Notes: a model not told the origin generated them from the letters alone. Positions 22,801-37,800 are shown, counted from the first letter of the stretch. The stretch is 64,000 bases of DNA from Tanypteryx hageni (GCA_028673005.1 CM054116.1:33452854-33516853), one strand, 5' to 3'. A program made the numbers and translations.

Positions 22801-25800
22801 GGTCCTCCCAAGGTATCGCTGGTTAAGCTCATTCCAAAATATATATGCCGTAACGAAGCAAAACTGGTTGTTCGTTTAAAATGTGGCCCTTAAAAAATTA
22901 TTCTTTCATCGTGAATCAAGTCTCACAAAGTAACGCCTGTAACTGTTGATTATATATACTCGGGATAATATTTTATCGCTCTACAGACGCACTAAATACA
23001 AGGTTAAGTTAAACCTGCTCCCTTGGATTATACGGACACACATTTCCGTAAGTATGAGAAGAATTTAATGATTATTACCGTTGTAATTGCTCAGAGCCCT
23101 GCCATTGGCTTTCTCGCAAATAAGAAATGCATAATGAGGGCGCGATTTTGAATGACACACATGACTTTCTCCATATTTATATGGCAAATTACATGTTGTT
23201 AGCTCTGGGATCGTTGTCAATATTTACTTCCGGTTGATAATTAAGAAAAGAAAAAGGAGCGTTACTAAGATGTAACTAAGCGTCAATTGTTAACAATAAG
23301 TCTTCAGTAGGTGGGGTGGTGGCGGCAGCTAAAAATATAAGATATCTCTTAAACAATGCATTATATGGAAAAATGTATCAAACAAAGGTTGTAGAAAATG
23401 AAATCTCCTACAACTTTTATTCCAATACATCTTACATTTATCAAATATTAATGCAAATATTTCAAAATAACGGATAAGTGACAAGAGTCAACACCCACTT
23501 CCGGTAGACCGATTTTTACCGAAAACTAATCAGATCTTCTAACTGTTATAAAAATGTATAATATAAGATATTAACGAGATGCCTGTTGTATTAACCGGTA
23601 CGCATACAGGCCAAAAAAAGCCCCGATCACAACTATCTTAAATTAATTGCGCCCCTCACAGTTCTTTGGATGATATTCATCATAGATATATGAAAAGCAG
23701 AAAATGTCTTTACACCACGAGCATCTTACAAAAGCAGGCCTACTGCAGTCACACAATTTTTTATTTACCCCTTCAGGGAAGGTCACACCATTGACGTTGA
23801 GGAATATTTCCCGAACCTCCATCAATTTTGATGAAAACCAAGAAAACCTAATCACCTCAAAAATTGGCACCTTCAGTTGGTGATGCACAATAGACTGGAT
23901 TTTAATTGCATCACTTCTTTTTGACCAATCCGTTTTCAGTGAATAGGAATGGAGCCTGAATCCGCTGAACATAATTTTTAATCTGCCAATTAAAAAATAA
24001 ACGTCACATGGCTGACAGAGGCATTGTTTTCGATAGAATTACATGCAGTGAGCAAGTTGAAATTCCACCTCCATCAACGAGTCTTTGGTCATACATGCTG
24101 GGATTTACTTGACCCCCACAAGAATCAATATACATATAAAAAGTTCTCTTTACATTAGACTATGATTTTGTCAAAGAATAGATCATGTCTCTCACGTAAC
24201 TTTCCTGACATGGAAGCTGTGACAAAGACATTCCTGAACTCCACTTCTTTCCCAACTATTGGCCCAAACTTCCCATTAGCCTCTTGAAGGCACACGAACA
24301 CATTAGGAAGTAACTTTCCTGAAAACGTTAGTGCATATTGCGCCATGTAAGAGGATGGATGGAAAAAGACAGGATGCGCTGGCTAACCAGTCTGTATTCA
24401 CAACCAGTTTGATTCATGTTACATACATGGGATTGAATTTTCAGATATTACAAGTACTCGTTACAGTGAGCATTTTAATGATTTTCATAAATTCTCGCTA
24501 TAACGAGATTTCAGTGCACTTCTCATTGGACCCATTGTTACGAATTTATGACTTCAAAATTAATGGAAAATAAAGCACAAATAAATTGGCCCTGAACATG
24601 GGGATCTATTGTATTATAGAACTACAGGAAATATTTAGAGTTTAGGTACCAATTGGACCACCATCAAGCCAGCACCAAGTATTATATCTAGATCTTTACA
24701 TCCTTTTTACGAATGCATAATTTATCCAACTATTTAAAAAGAATCAATATGATATTAAAAAGTTCTCAGCAGATGATGAAAAATAATTATCAAGCCTAAT
24801 CAGATTTATCAACTGACAGAAAATCCAAATTTAAACACAACAGAATCATTAGTTCACACAGAACTTACTGTATTTACTCTAATTCCCCTTTTAGCCGACT
24901 ATGAAAACAAAAAAAATTTAATCTAATTTCCCACCAAGTGTATTTGGTGTATATTTCGAACAGATACAGTAGAACCCAGATAATAAGTTTTCCCCTGTAA
25001 TATGTTTGATTCCTCAAGGCCCATTTCAAATCCATAAGACGTAAGTTATCATTTTCCTGCATAACAAGTTTCCTGCTTAAAAAGTTTTCCCTCGTAAGAA
25101 ATTTGAGAAAAACAATACAAAAAGTATGACAGTAATGCTATTTTTCCCATTTAATACGTTTTTGAAATAAATCCTGGTTGGAGGGATCACGAATGCCGAA
25201 ATGTACATATGCCGCAATAGTTCCAATTCTCATTGCTTTCATGCCATCGACAGTGGTCCTGTTACTGTTCCCAGATCCTCATTTGTTTGACTGAAGCAAT
25301 ATATTGCAATTCTATCACCACTTGTTCCCAAGCAGAGTTATAATTGATATTTTCAGAGAAAGCAAAGCATACCAGTTGGCAGATCTCTCTATTAAAGCTA
25401 TAATGAAGTGTTTTTGTACCCTAAAAAATCACCAGAAATACAGTGTTACAAGAACTACATTTAAAAAAACTTGCCGTTGCGGAGGTGTTTTTACTTTAAA
25501 GGAGATCTCATGCGCTAGGTTTTGCCCTCAATGTTTATTTCAGTTGTACAGTGAAACCTGGGTTATACGTAACCCAATTATACGTAATACTCCTTTATAC
25601 GTATTTTATGACTGATCCCGGCGAAACACCATATGGTTACACGTATTAAAATACTGAGTTATGCATAACTGACTTATACGTAAATTTCATTTATACGTAG
25701 CGTTCATCCACTCCCGCCAGCTACTTTTATCTCGGTTGTACGAATTTACGTGCTGTGCATACATATTATTATTTTGCATCATTATAGGATTATGCCATGT

Positions 25801-28800
25801 GAAAATAACGCGACGTAATCTGCTGGTATCCGATAAAAATGGTTTGCGATAACAATGTAAGATTCTATCCTGTGGAAAAAATAACGAAACATTATGCGTT
25901 TTGAAATTTGAGGAGAAAAAATCCTGTACTTGACCGGGAAACGAACTCGGGTCTCCCCATTTGCCGGATAGGTTATGCGTTTTCTTTGCGATGCCTGAGA
26001 TTCGGACACAAAGTAATCAGTGCTGCTTTTTAAAGGCCCTCAGCTAGGAGGGGGAGTTTGGGGAAGTCAGAAGAAAAATCGGCCAAGCTGACTGTGCGCA
26101 GAAGGGGATAGTCGTGCACTGGAAGAGAGCGTTTTATCAGTCGTGAACATTCTCCTCAGTGTATATTATATGTCTCAAAAAAGAAAAGGAACTACAGTAG
26201 AGAATAAAATGAAAATTATAAATGAGGCTGAAGAAAATCCGCACCTGTTGAAGAAAGATTTGGCTAACAGACTGAAAATTCCGTATACAACGCTGTGCAC
26301 TATTCTGGCCAAATCCGACCAAGTGAGAGAAAACTATGCAAGCGCTGGCCAGAATGCACATAAAAGAAGACGGGTCCAGGAAGGAAGATATGCTGATCTA
26401 GAAAAATCTGTTTATGTGGTTTAAAGAGATGAGATCAAAAAATATCCCTATAAGCGGCACCACACTGCAAGAAAAGGCCAAGAGTTTTGCAGCCAAGATG
26501 AATGTGAGGAATTTCAGGCTTCACAAGGTTGGCTGCAAGGATTTAAAGAAAGGCATGGCATCACTGGACGCATGATTTCGGGGGAGTCAAGTTCGGTTGA
26601 CAATGTTTGTGCAGGCTTTTGGAAGGAAAAACAGTTGGGCATGCTGATTGCGGGATACAGGTCATCCAATATTTACAACATAGATGAAGTAGGACTTTTC
26701 TACAATCTCCTTCCAAGTTGCACATTGGCAGGAAAGATCGATACTCGTCATGGGGGGAAGAAGAGCAAGCAACGTTTGAGTTTACTTGCTTGCAATGCGG
26801 ATGGAACAGACAAGTGCCGACCGCTTATTATCGGTAAATCTACTAAGCCTCGATGTTTCAGAAACGTGATGTCATTTCCTACAGATTACACCGCAAATAG
26901 CAAGGCTTGGATGACGAGCAGTGTAATGAAAAAGTGGCCGATGGATTTAAATGATAGAATGCACAAAGAAAAACGAAAAATTCTACTTTTCTGTGACAAC
27001 TGTACTGCTCACGATTTTCAAGATTTCTCCCACATCCGCCTCGGGTTATTCCCCCCTAATACCACTAGCAAGCTGCAGCTACTTGACTTGGGCATAATTG
27101 CCAATCTAAAGGCACATTACCGCAAAATTTTGGTTCAATATACTGTCTCGCTGCTAGAAGCGAGCCCGGAGAAAAAATGCCCACAACTCAGTGTCCTTCA
27201 GGTAAGACAAATTGCTGCAGTGATCAGTAACTTCCTCACTTCATGAACTTTGGTTTCTAAATTGTCTGAAATTGTGATTTTCTTATTCAGGCAATGCACT
27301 TCATTGCCTCCGCTTGGAATGCAGTCCAGCCTTCTACGATAAAGAAGTGCTTCCGTAATGCAGGATTTGTTTTTGATGGGCTGCATGAACCCGATGACGA
27401 TGATGTGGAGCCACCTGAGAGTTGGTCAACAGAATGATCGTTTGAGGACTTCATTCATTTCGATGATGATGTCGCTGTTTGCGCCAGCCTTGCCGAGTAT
27501 ATTTCAGACCAGTGTTATGCTCTAGATGATTTTTTCCTGAACAAAATGCCTTTTTACCATCATACTTTAGAGATGATGACGAAATCACAGCAAGCGGGGT
27601 GACTCAAGAAGAAGATAGTGCCGAATCAGATGACGAAAAGAGTGAATTGTTCGGAAACATCACCTCATTTTCAGAGGCATTGGATAGTATGGAAGTGGCG
27701 AAGCGCTTCATTTCCTCTTTTGAGAGTCAAGAGGAGATTATGTCCATAGCAAATCAACTTGAAAGTTCTCTGTACCTTTTTTCCACGAAAAGAAGGAAAC
27801 AAAAGACAATAACTGACTATTTCATTTCAAATAAAATGTAATTTGTTGAAAGAGTATTTTTTTAAAATCACGTGCTGATTGTGAGTGCTACATCAGCAAG
27901 TGAGAGTTTGTGGTTGTGAGATATTGTTTATTTTTGCTTTATAAATATGTGCCTTTCACGAAATCACCAAATGTCTGGTTTAATCTTCATATGTCGATCT
28001 TATTTAACCATCTATTGAGTTATACGTAACTCTGAGTTATACATATTTTTTGTTCGGTCCCTTGAACTACGTATAACCCAGGTTTCACTGTATATGTTTT
28101 AGTTATTTTAAATCATTGGTTAATTATTTAGCAAAACAAAGGACTTGATCTTAAAAATGCATGACATGCACAAAGAAACAATAAAAACTCCTTCAAAGTA
28201 AAAACATCATTGGTACTAGTGTAACATTTGCCTACCCAACAAAACAATGCCATTAATATAAAAATTTATTTAAAAAAATACAAGGGAATCATGAACTGTC
28301 AAGGAATAAAAAGGAAGGCATTATCAATAAAAAATTGTATGTGGCTAAAATGGTGGAATCAAATTCCATGTGCAGTCGAGTTGAAGTGGAAAAGCAACTG
28401 AATATATTCAGTATAGGTACACTAGTTCATTCATTAAGCTTTAAACGCTGAATGTGCCTGTATAGGTATACAAAATGCAATAGCTCACAGACGTATATAT
28501 TTTATATTTTTTAGACACGTCTCTTTCCCCTACAAAACAGAAGTATGCAATTCTTAATCACTTTTACAATAAAATTTGAACATTTTAGTAGCAATAGTTC
28601 ATGAGATGTCATTTTCCCATAAAATGAACAAAAATTCTCCAAAATAAATTCAGCATTTAAAGGTTAATTGAAATGGTTTGCTACAAATTTTTGTTTGCAA
28701 AAAAATATATTTTTAAAATTAAGACAATTCCAAATCATAAGTTTGCAATGAAAAATTTCAGTAGATACACTTATTTTATCTTGTTTTGTTTAAAATCGAT

Positions 28801-31800
28801 TAAATGCATAACCATGGTCAAGTCATCACAAGAAAAATTCACCATGGTCAATTCGTGGCCAGGTCTTCTTGCGTCAACGTCGCTCATCAATACATCACTC
28901 GACAAAATCATCATGCATCAATCCATTGCTCAACAAATTAGTCACGAGACACCATGACTGATGAATGGCAGGGGAGGACACTTTTCCACAAAACATATCT
29001 TTATATTTTGATAATACAAGAATGAATTGCAATTCTCTTTGTGAATTATGCGACCAACCCAACAAGCATATCCCCCTGCCATACACCAGTCATGGTATCT
29101 CACCTTCCAATTTGTCAAGCAATTAATGGACGCGCAACATGTTTGTCCTTGGACAAATGGAAGCGCGATCAATTGACCATGATGTATTAATGGTATAGGA
29201 CTAAATACTCAAATTTAAGATGACCCCCAATTTTCTCAAGCTGAAATTTAGAAAAAAACCTTTTCTCGGATTCAGGTAAATACGGTTATTGGATAAAAAG
29301 TGCATTACTCAGAAGCATTGGTACACAAATTCAAGTATGATTTCCTAACCAGTTTAATGCAGTGATATTAATTATAAGTTGAGATGAAAGTAATAAAATA
29401 TTTATGCATACCAATTAAAACAGTATAAGGAATAATTTTAATATATTGTGAACTGATAAACTGAGCTACTCAAAGAATGCAACTGCTAAATGCTATGGTA
29501 AATATTTAAAATGTACAACTACAAATAAAACAGAACTCATGGCCTCTAGACATGATAATAAAAAATTTGATATTTTCAAGAAACTTACAAGTAGGATATG
29601 CTTAAGACAATGCTTGGCTAGAGGAAGTGAACGTTCAGGACATCTGACTCCTCCCTCTGTAAAAATACATCTAGCAGTAGGAGGTAAACGCAGAGTAGCT
29701 CCATCAGTTATCTGTCAGATAAAAAGCATCTAATTAAAATAATATCAATTTAAACATGCAATAAAGAATTTAACATAAACTTATCTATTACCTGGGTTAA
29801 TTAAAAACACCTTTAATGTACATAAAGAATGGCAAATGCACAATTCGATTAATTATATAATCTCCTATAAGATGATATAAGCAAATTCAGAGAAACTGAA
29901 CCGGCTGAATCACTAAGAAGCTCTTAAATCATAGACAAATTGAAAGATACTCAAGAACAGCATAAAATTGATTTCAATTAATGTTGATGTACTCTACGAC
30001 AGTGGTTCTTAACCAAAGATCTATCACTGATCAGTGTAATAACCGAGTTTACTGGTGAACAACCATCATTTGAAAATGACCCTTTGGCAACTAAAAACAC
30101 AAGTCTCATTAACCAGTGCTGCTTCTTATAAAACATTTATGAGAAAAATGGAATATCAGGGACTGACTAATACTGGACTTTCGACCAGCAGTGATCCATG
30201 TACTGGAGGTTGAGATATGCTGCTCTAGGATACCAAGAAGGAATAGGATATAACAGCAGCCAGAATTTGATTCCAAGAGTGCTTCAATCCTCCATTTAAA
30301 TAAGATTGGATTGGGTGCAGCATAGTTTTGATTTACATATAATCATTATACAAATTCAGAACTGAAACCAAAGAATAGCTAAAAGAAAATAAATAATTTT
30401 CCTACAGATGATTTTCAAAGCCTCATCTAATCAGTCAACAAATTTGATTTGAACACCGAGATTTTAAGTTTTAATTTTTGTCAAGAACTGCACTAATGCC
30501 AATTTAAGGTATTTAACTATATCAAAATGTACTAGTGTAATTGCCTGTTGAAATTCAACAGGAAAGTTTTAATGAAATTTCGTGAATAGATGTGACGTGA
30601 GGTTATTATCCAAATCAATGGCAGGCAATTACACGAAACCGGCAACAATGCAAATCACTAAGAATGCTCAAACTCGCATGTTAAAAACCGATGTTGATTA
30701 ATTGGACGTGTATTAAAAAATCAGTGGCAGGAAAACCAACTTGTTCTTTTAGGCGTTCCTTGCTTTAAGTCTCGAACTCCAGCGATGATGATCTAATTAT
30801 GTGGATGATTAATGTTCTACATATAAATAATGCAATGAATGGCAAAAATGGACAAAAAGAATAAGAAACTTCAAAACTTTTCTTTAGAATGGTTCAGATC
30901 CAAAGGCCTTGTCAATTTTTTCTAATTTTAATTTCCAAAAGAAAAAAAGCCTGCATATCAAAAAGTAAATTTTTAAAGTGTTATCTTGGTGGTAATGCAA
31001 ATCATTCTCTGGAGTCGAACCTGGGAGACTTCTGTAAACTAAAATAGTTTTGCTGGGGTCTCTTAGTTGGCAGAAACAAAATAGCATTTACAGCATTTCT
31101 CTGACAAACTGTTCAAGAGATAAAGGGGAGACGGATAAACATTGAGTAATTTATAAAAAGATATAAAAGATTAATAAAAAAAAACAAATTTTGTGAATTT
31201 ATCATAAGGATTATCTCTATTTAACTTTTCGGTGCACACCATGGCATCAAACTGGAGCCAAAGACCCAAACCGAAAAAAACTGCTATTTCTGGCTACAGT
31301 GCAACCAAGCAAGAAAAAAAAGTTTTGAACCTGAGCCAAAACAATTTATTTTGTTCCTCTTTTTAGTTTGTATCAATTTTTTAAATTCTCATTCCTTTTC
31401 AATGTGATTTATATTCGGCATCCACTAGTGTTTCCTTACTAGCTGTGGAATAAGGATCATTCCGTTTTTGTGCTCAGGGCATATTCACTGTCATTTGATA
31501 CAGGTTAGCACTTTTTTGTATATATTATACTAGCGTAATTACCCATCAAATATGATGGGTGTGTGTGGATTAAGTATTAAATTTCAGGAACTTCCCATTC
31601 TTCCTTTTCTCTCTCCCATCCTCCTCCCTCTTTCCTCCTCTGGAAAAATACACTTCCTAGTTTCAATCTCACCCTAATAAAGAACTATCTGTCTATCTCT
31701 CCCTCATCTCTGTCTCTCATATTAAAGCATTCAAAGCATGCTTTCATTACACAATTATAATAAATAAATAATAATATTCCCTCCCTCTCTCTGCATCTCT

Positions 31801-34800
31801 TTTATCCCACCTCCCTCCTGTCCCAATCCATACCTCTCCCTCTATCTTTTTCCTTCCATCCTATTCTAATTCTATACCTCCCTTACTCTTTTTATGTACC
31901 TTCCATTCTATATTCATCCTTTCTTATCTCCCTCCACACATCCCCCCCTCTCTTACTTTACATCTATATAGTCGTTTAGATAAGCAAAAGAATCCAAATT
32001 AAATCCCAGTCCCATTAGGATTACATAATTTCGTGAGAAATCCTATGATTATTTAAGGCAATCTATATAAAAGAGGCTTCTAGGGAGAGAGAGAAATGGA
32101 GGCAGCGATTCAGTTAAAACCTGTCTTCGGACAGAAGCATGATGAATACTCATATATTACACATATGCGGGTTGAGACAACAATTGATTCTCGAAGTTTA
32201 ACAATGACACGGTCAGCAAGGCAACATCCCATTTAAAAATAGATATTTTCCCAAAATATGTGATTTAACCCTTTCAAGACCGGAGATGCTGTAGTCAGTC
32301 TGACCCCAAAAGTCCAGAGAAATCCAAGATGGCTGCCAAAATTAGGGTCAGATTTAGTAAAACAATACAACATTCACTTAAAAGGCTATTTATTGACTAA
32401 AAAAGACATTTAAAGAAAAAACAATTTATTTATTTTAAAGAAATAGCATTATGGTATTTTAGCATGCAACCAGAAGATTTACATAAATTTACATTGCATT
32501 GCATGCACCCATAAGAGCTTTGAATGCTCCCTCCCTTTGGTGCCTTCTGTCCTTCATTTAAACACTGCACACACACTCTTTTTCTACCTGGCATTTTTAC
32601 TAGAGAATGACTTGCTGCATTCTCTTTTTCAAGTAACTTCTCTAATTTTCTCTTTTGAGGAATGCTCCTCTTACTAGGAACCCCACCACACAGTTGCTTG
32701 GCAAGGAGGTGCCGAAATTGAAAATGAGTCATGGGCTTTTTTTGTTTTGACTCTTGACACAAACAGTACAATACATGGCAATTAACAATTGCAACATTAA
32801 TGAACCACCAAAACAAATATCTCCACCACTTGCACCCAGTCCTTCCAAGCTCATAATAGGACCTTTTTTGGTCCGCTAAATCAACACCTCCCATGAACTT
32901 GTTGTAGTTAGTTCCTGAGACAGGCTTCATGACAGTTTCTTGGCCTCGACCTTTCTCTTTTCTTGAAATCTGCACCATGTTAGGGTCAGAATTTGTAGAT
33001 AATAGGTGAACAGTCCTTTTGTCCTGCCAAACAGAAGCCACCAAATTACCACTCTGCTTGTGAACACACTCACCCCTTTTCATTTTTAAAATATTTTTCA
33101 AGGGATACCCTTTCCTATTCGCCCTCATGGTTCCACAACTATACGTTTTGTCTCTCAACAAGTCCATTTGCAGCTTCACGCTATTGAAAAAATTGTCAAA
33201 ATAAAGATGACGATATTCCCCTTTCATTGTCTCTGTTAGTCTCATCACTGTGTCATACCCCAACCCTTCTGCACTTTTAGCCTCGGCTTTACCAGTGTAA
33301 ACATTAAAAGTAAATGAATATCCAGTCTTAGGGCATGCTGACATCCAAATTTTCATACCCCTTTTCACAGGCTTCATTGGCATATATTGCAGGAAACTAA
33401 GCCTGCCTTTGAATTTGACCATGGCCTCGTCGACACTCACATGACATGGGGGAACAAAATTATTCAGAAATGTTTCTGACAGGTGGGTCAAGAGAGGACG
33501 CACTTTGTATAGTTTATCATAACTACCAGTTTTATCGGGCTGCTTTTCGGAGTCATTTAGGTGCAAATATTTTAACAAAGATTTGTACCTGTTTCTGGAC
33601 ATAATTCGTTTTATGAATGCGTTACCTAACGAATCGTCATTGCTCCAATAATGATTCACTTCTGGAAGCACATTTATTCCCATCATAACACTAACTCCAA
33701 GGAATGAATTAAGGTCTGATGCACTGGCTGGAATCCAATCACTATCTTTCACCGTTTTTTGGCGAAATTCAGCATACTTATTTGTTTCCTGGACCACAGT
33801 TTCGAGGAATTCTGGTTTCACAAGCAGCTGGAAGAATTCGATCGGTTCAGCATCAGCATCCATCTCCACAGTTGGACCACACTTTTTGGTAAATTCCTCA
33901 ATTCGTACAGGCTCCAAAGACTCGCTCCACTGAATATTTACGGAATCTCCCTCAGACAAAATATTTTGCGTTTCATCTCCGGATAAACTATCATCATCCG
34001 AAAAATCAGACACTTCGATGTCTGACTCGCCTTCCAAACCTCGTCGAGCATTGCCTGAAGTTGCACCGAAACTATCGTCTTCCACGTCAAATCCCAAGAA
34101 TTCATCGCTTGAATCGTCAGAATTCAAACTCCAATTCAAATTGGCATAATTTGAGTTATCGTCAGCCATTTGGGGTGACTTGACTCGCGAAGAAAACCGA
34201 AAAAATGTTGATAAAAAACTTCGAAAAAACACGTGTACGCAAACTCCAAAAAGGACGCCAACAATCTAGTTGATTTCGTTATTCTTTTGATAACATGAGA
34301 AACAAGCCATTTCAACGAGATACGTCGACCAATCCGAGTTTTTGGAGGTAATTTCGAAAGAGTCTTTTTCGGGCGGTCCGGCCGATCACAGCAGCCATAA
34401 TTACGGGCGTTCCGGTCGTGAAAGGGTTAAAGGTGTAATATGAGAGATTTCGAAGGGAAGGTGGAAATGTCATTTTCCTAAAACATATTTCAAATTCAAA
34501 GATCGTACGACAATTCTTTCTAACTTTAATTTCCAAAAGAATAAAAGCTTGCACTTTTAAGTGCCCTTTTACATCTTATGGGAAATGGAAATCGCTCCCT
34601 GGAATCAAACCCGGGTCTTTTTTCACCATTTAACTCTTTTATCTGAATCAAACATTCCTGTGAAATTTCAACCCTCCACATAATTGGGGAGTTTGTTAAA
34701 AATGCATTAAAAACTGCCATTGATGACATTAGTGTTATACACTAACACATCTAGGCTTTTATTATAGTAACCAGTTGACATACCTGGCATTGCCGGGGAA

Positions 34801-37800
34801 AGTATGAATATTTTTATTTAATTCAATCTCTCCTTGAAGTCTTTTGTCTCTGTTCTGAGATTTTCTGCTGCGCTCTATGTTGCCATTACTTTTGTTTGAT
34901 TTATTTTTACCTAAAGGTGCTCTTTTTATTCGAGGCATTACGAGTTGATTTTTTTTCTAGGGGGTTAAAAAGTTTTGATCACTTTATGTCTTCAATCTTC
35001 CAATTTGAACTGATTACAATTGAACTTGGGCTCTTGGAATGGGATGATTGTTCTCTTCCTTAGGATATAATAGAATGTCATTCTATGGTTGGACGTTGTA
35101 TTTTTTCCCTGTAGTTGAGTTTTTAGAACAAGTCAGACCAAGTTTAAAAATACATCCGAGATGAACATGAAACGATCCTTGGTTAATGGATATTTAAGGA
35201 AAGCTAAGAAAAATTCTAACATCCATTTTATTTACAATGAAAAATTTAGCTGACCAGCCTTACTTTGTGTAATATTTCTAAAATCCACAGAACTTGTATT
35301 AACTGGGTTTATTATCACGCATAAAGCTAATAGGTGTAATTTTGTTTATCGCATTTCATAATTTTTACCGACTTAAATTTTAATTCCTATCCCTTTCAAT
35401 GCAGACTAGGGCAGGTAACGTTCATATCATCCTCGTTCCAAAATTTATATTTTCTCTTGAAACAATTCCTCTAACTCAAAAATGTAGTATATTTTTAAAA
35501 CACCATAGCTCAATCAGGACCATTTGAAAAATGTTTAATAAAATTCTAAAAGATTATAAAATGCTATATAAACAAATAAGATACCCTTGGTAAAGAAGTG
35601 AAAAAACTATAAATTTTCATGTTTAAAACAGTATTAAACATAGCTGTTCATAAATTAAGTAACAAAACATGGAATGGAGGAATTCATATTTTTGTTTGTA
35701 AAGGACAGGAGAGGGCACTTGCCCTATGTTACATGCAGACCTATTATTTTCTTCTTAAGTGATAGCCAAGATTTATATGGCTTAAATAAAAAATAACATC
35801 AATTAATAAAGACTATTTAGGAATCCTATTGAAAATTTTCCAAAATAATAAAGTGGAAGTGAAAAAAATCCACCTGTGCACACTTCCATACACAAAGTTG
35901 AAGTTGCACGAATAACTTTCAAACAAAATTGAACATTAAATTAATAATTAAGTAACTTCAATTTCACAAACCAACCAAGACATCCAAATTTGCAATAACA
36001 CCACTTGTAAAAACATGTTAAATTTATTGTCTCATTGTTTTTGGAAGTACTTACTCGATCATATCTCATAAAACAAACGGTTTAATTAAATTAAATCTTA
36101 AATTGTTTAAACAGTCTGATTAAATACAAACAAGCTTCTCTAATTAAAGTTAATAATCATATGTAGCAAAAATCAACTCAAATCACCGATAATAATTTTC
36201 GATGATCTGCCTACTTTTGCATATTGCTGTTGCACTGAGGCTCATCATGCACACCCAAGCATTCCAATGGGAGACAGGCTATTCATTCAGTGCTATGAAA
36301 ACTGGAGCATCTACCATCTACTCCATTTAGAGATATATTAATGTCAAATTTTGATGAATGACCAGGTGAAAATAATGAAATCCACAACACTCATTTTAGA
36401 CATTTGTAATGTAATGCACAAGACCATTAATAGAGAGCTTTAAATGGTTAACATGTTCACTGCTGAAAGATTAATTGTAAATTATTCTTTCAATTCCACA
36501 GACATTGCATGGGCAATCTCCAGCTCATGGGCCTCACATGGCCCCAAAGAGCATTTCATGCAGGGGCAGCCTGACCTGAGGTATTCTGGCATCTCGGGTG
36601 AAAAAAATGCTCATGAAATAATCGATAACAAAAGAAAATTGAATTTCATTACAATTGCCACCTGTACCTTGATATAAATTTGTTTCCAACTTTTATTCAT
36701 TGGAACGTAATCAATAAGATGATTGGGATAGTGCTCCAATACTTTGGCACCCTGGGCTACAAAGCTAAAATGAAAGAAATTTGCAACCCCCTTTTGTCCT
36801 AAAGCCTCCAAACCCAGTTCAATGATCCGGCCTGCTCATAATATTATCTCTTTTCCTCCGTTGGAGAGCTATGAAAGACTCGAGTCTGTTTCTCCTCATT
36901 CTATACACCTCTCGTGTAAGTTACCTTCTCTGTAAACAGAGAAAAAGCAATTATCTCAACTGTCTGCCTGTTATGACTACAGCTGAACCAAATGACGAAA
37001 TAGATGAAACAGCAAAGATTCAGTCAGTGTGTTTTCCCGCACTGAATGGTAGAGAAATAATTTTTTTCAATGATAGGAAAACGGAGTCAAGTGGAAAAAT
37101 AAAACCATCTCAAAGTAGGAAAAGCGTTTAATAATATATTAATTAGCAAACATTTACTAAAAATTTAAGCAAGCCAAGATATTTACTGAGTTAATGCCAG
37201 TTAAGTGAATTTACTGTCTTTAGTGTGCAAAATGTTGAGAATTAAAAGGTTCAAAGCCTGGGACACTAGGTGTTTAAATTCAGATTAGAGAGGGTTAATA
37301 TACTAATTCATATTAGGATAATAGAAGATTTAATATTGAAATTTCAATCTTAAAAAACCTAATATCGACTTAGTGGAACTCCATAATAAATGAAAGGAGA
37401 GAAACATTTATAAAAACAATTCCTCTTTATCAATAAAGTGGAATTATTTTACTGATTCTATCCCTTCCATTTCTTAAAAACCTAATTTAGACGATCTCCG
37501 GTTCAATGATCCCAGAATCTCTAGGCTTCAGATTTACACTTTAATCTGGGCCACCGAAGCATAGACAACTTCCAATACAGCCCACCCAATGGTTCACTAT
37601 AGGTATAGGTGATCTTTGTGTTGCATTTGAATCGAGCCATCAACTAAGGCTGGTGGATAACATGATTCTTACTATAACTAGTATAAAAGCCTGTCAATAT
37701 GAAGGGAATTAATATATTATTTATCATTTAACTTAAAATCTCGTACCGAGACAATAATGGGATTATGATTTTGACAATGGCATGGCTGTCAAGGCAATTA

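Larger units (their letters stand above)
25549..28090 (+). mobile_element. pogo/Tigger-type element, complete ends
   Basis: Flanked by TA (25547-25548 and 28091-28092). The left end is CAGTGAAACCTGGGTTATAC; the right end in reverse is the same sequence. Further 'ttatacgta' motifs are repeated inside both ends. Length 2542 bp, including a SINE insertion at 25903-25972. It contains a Tigger-like transposase with several lesions. It lies in a KANSL2 intron, on the strand opposite to KANSL2. Confidence 0.93.

Noticed and set aside
22018..23567. LTR retrotransposon (two direct repeats around 750 bp of interior)
   Set aside because: The copies are unequal, only one has an inverted end, and the interior lacks primer-binding site, polypurine tract and any gag/pol coding.
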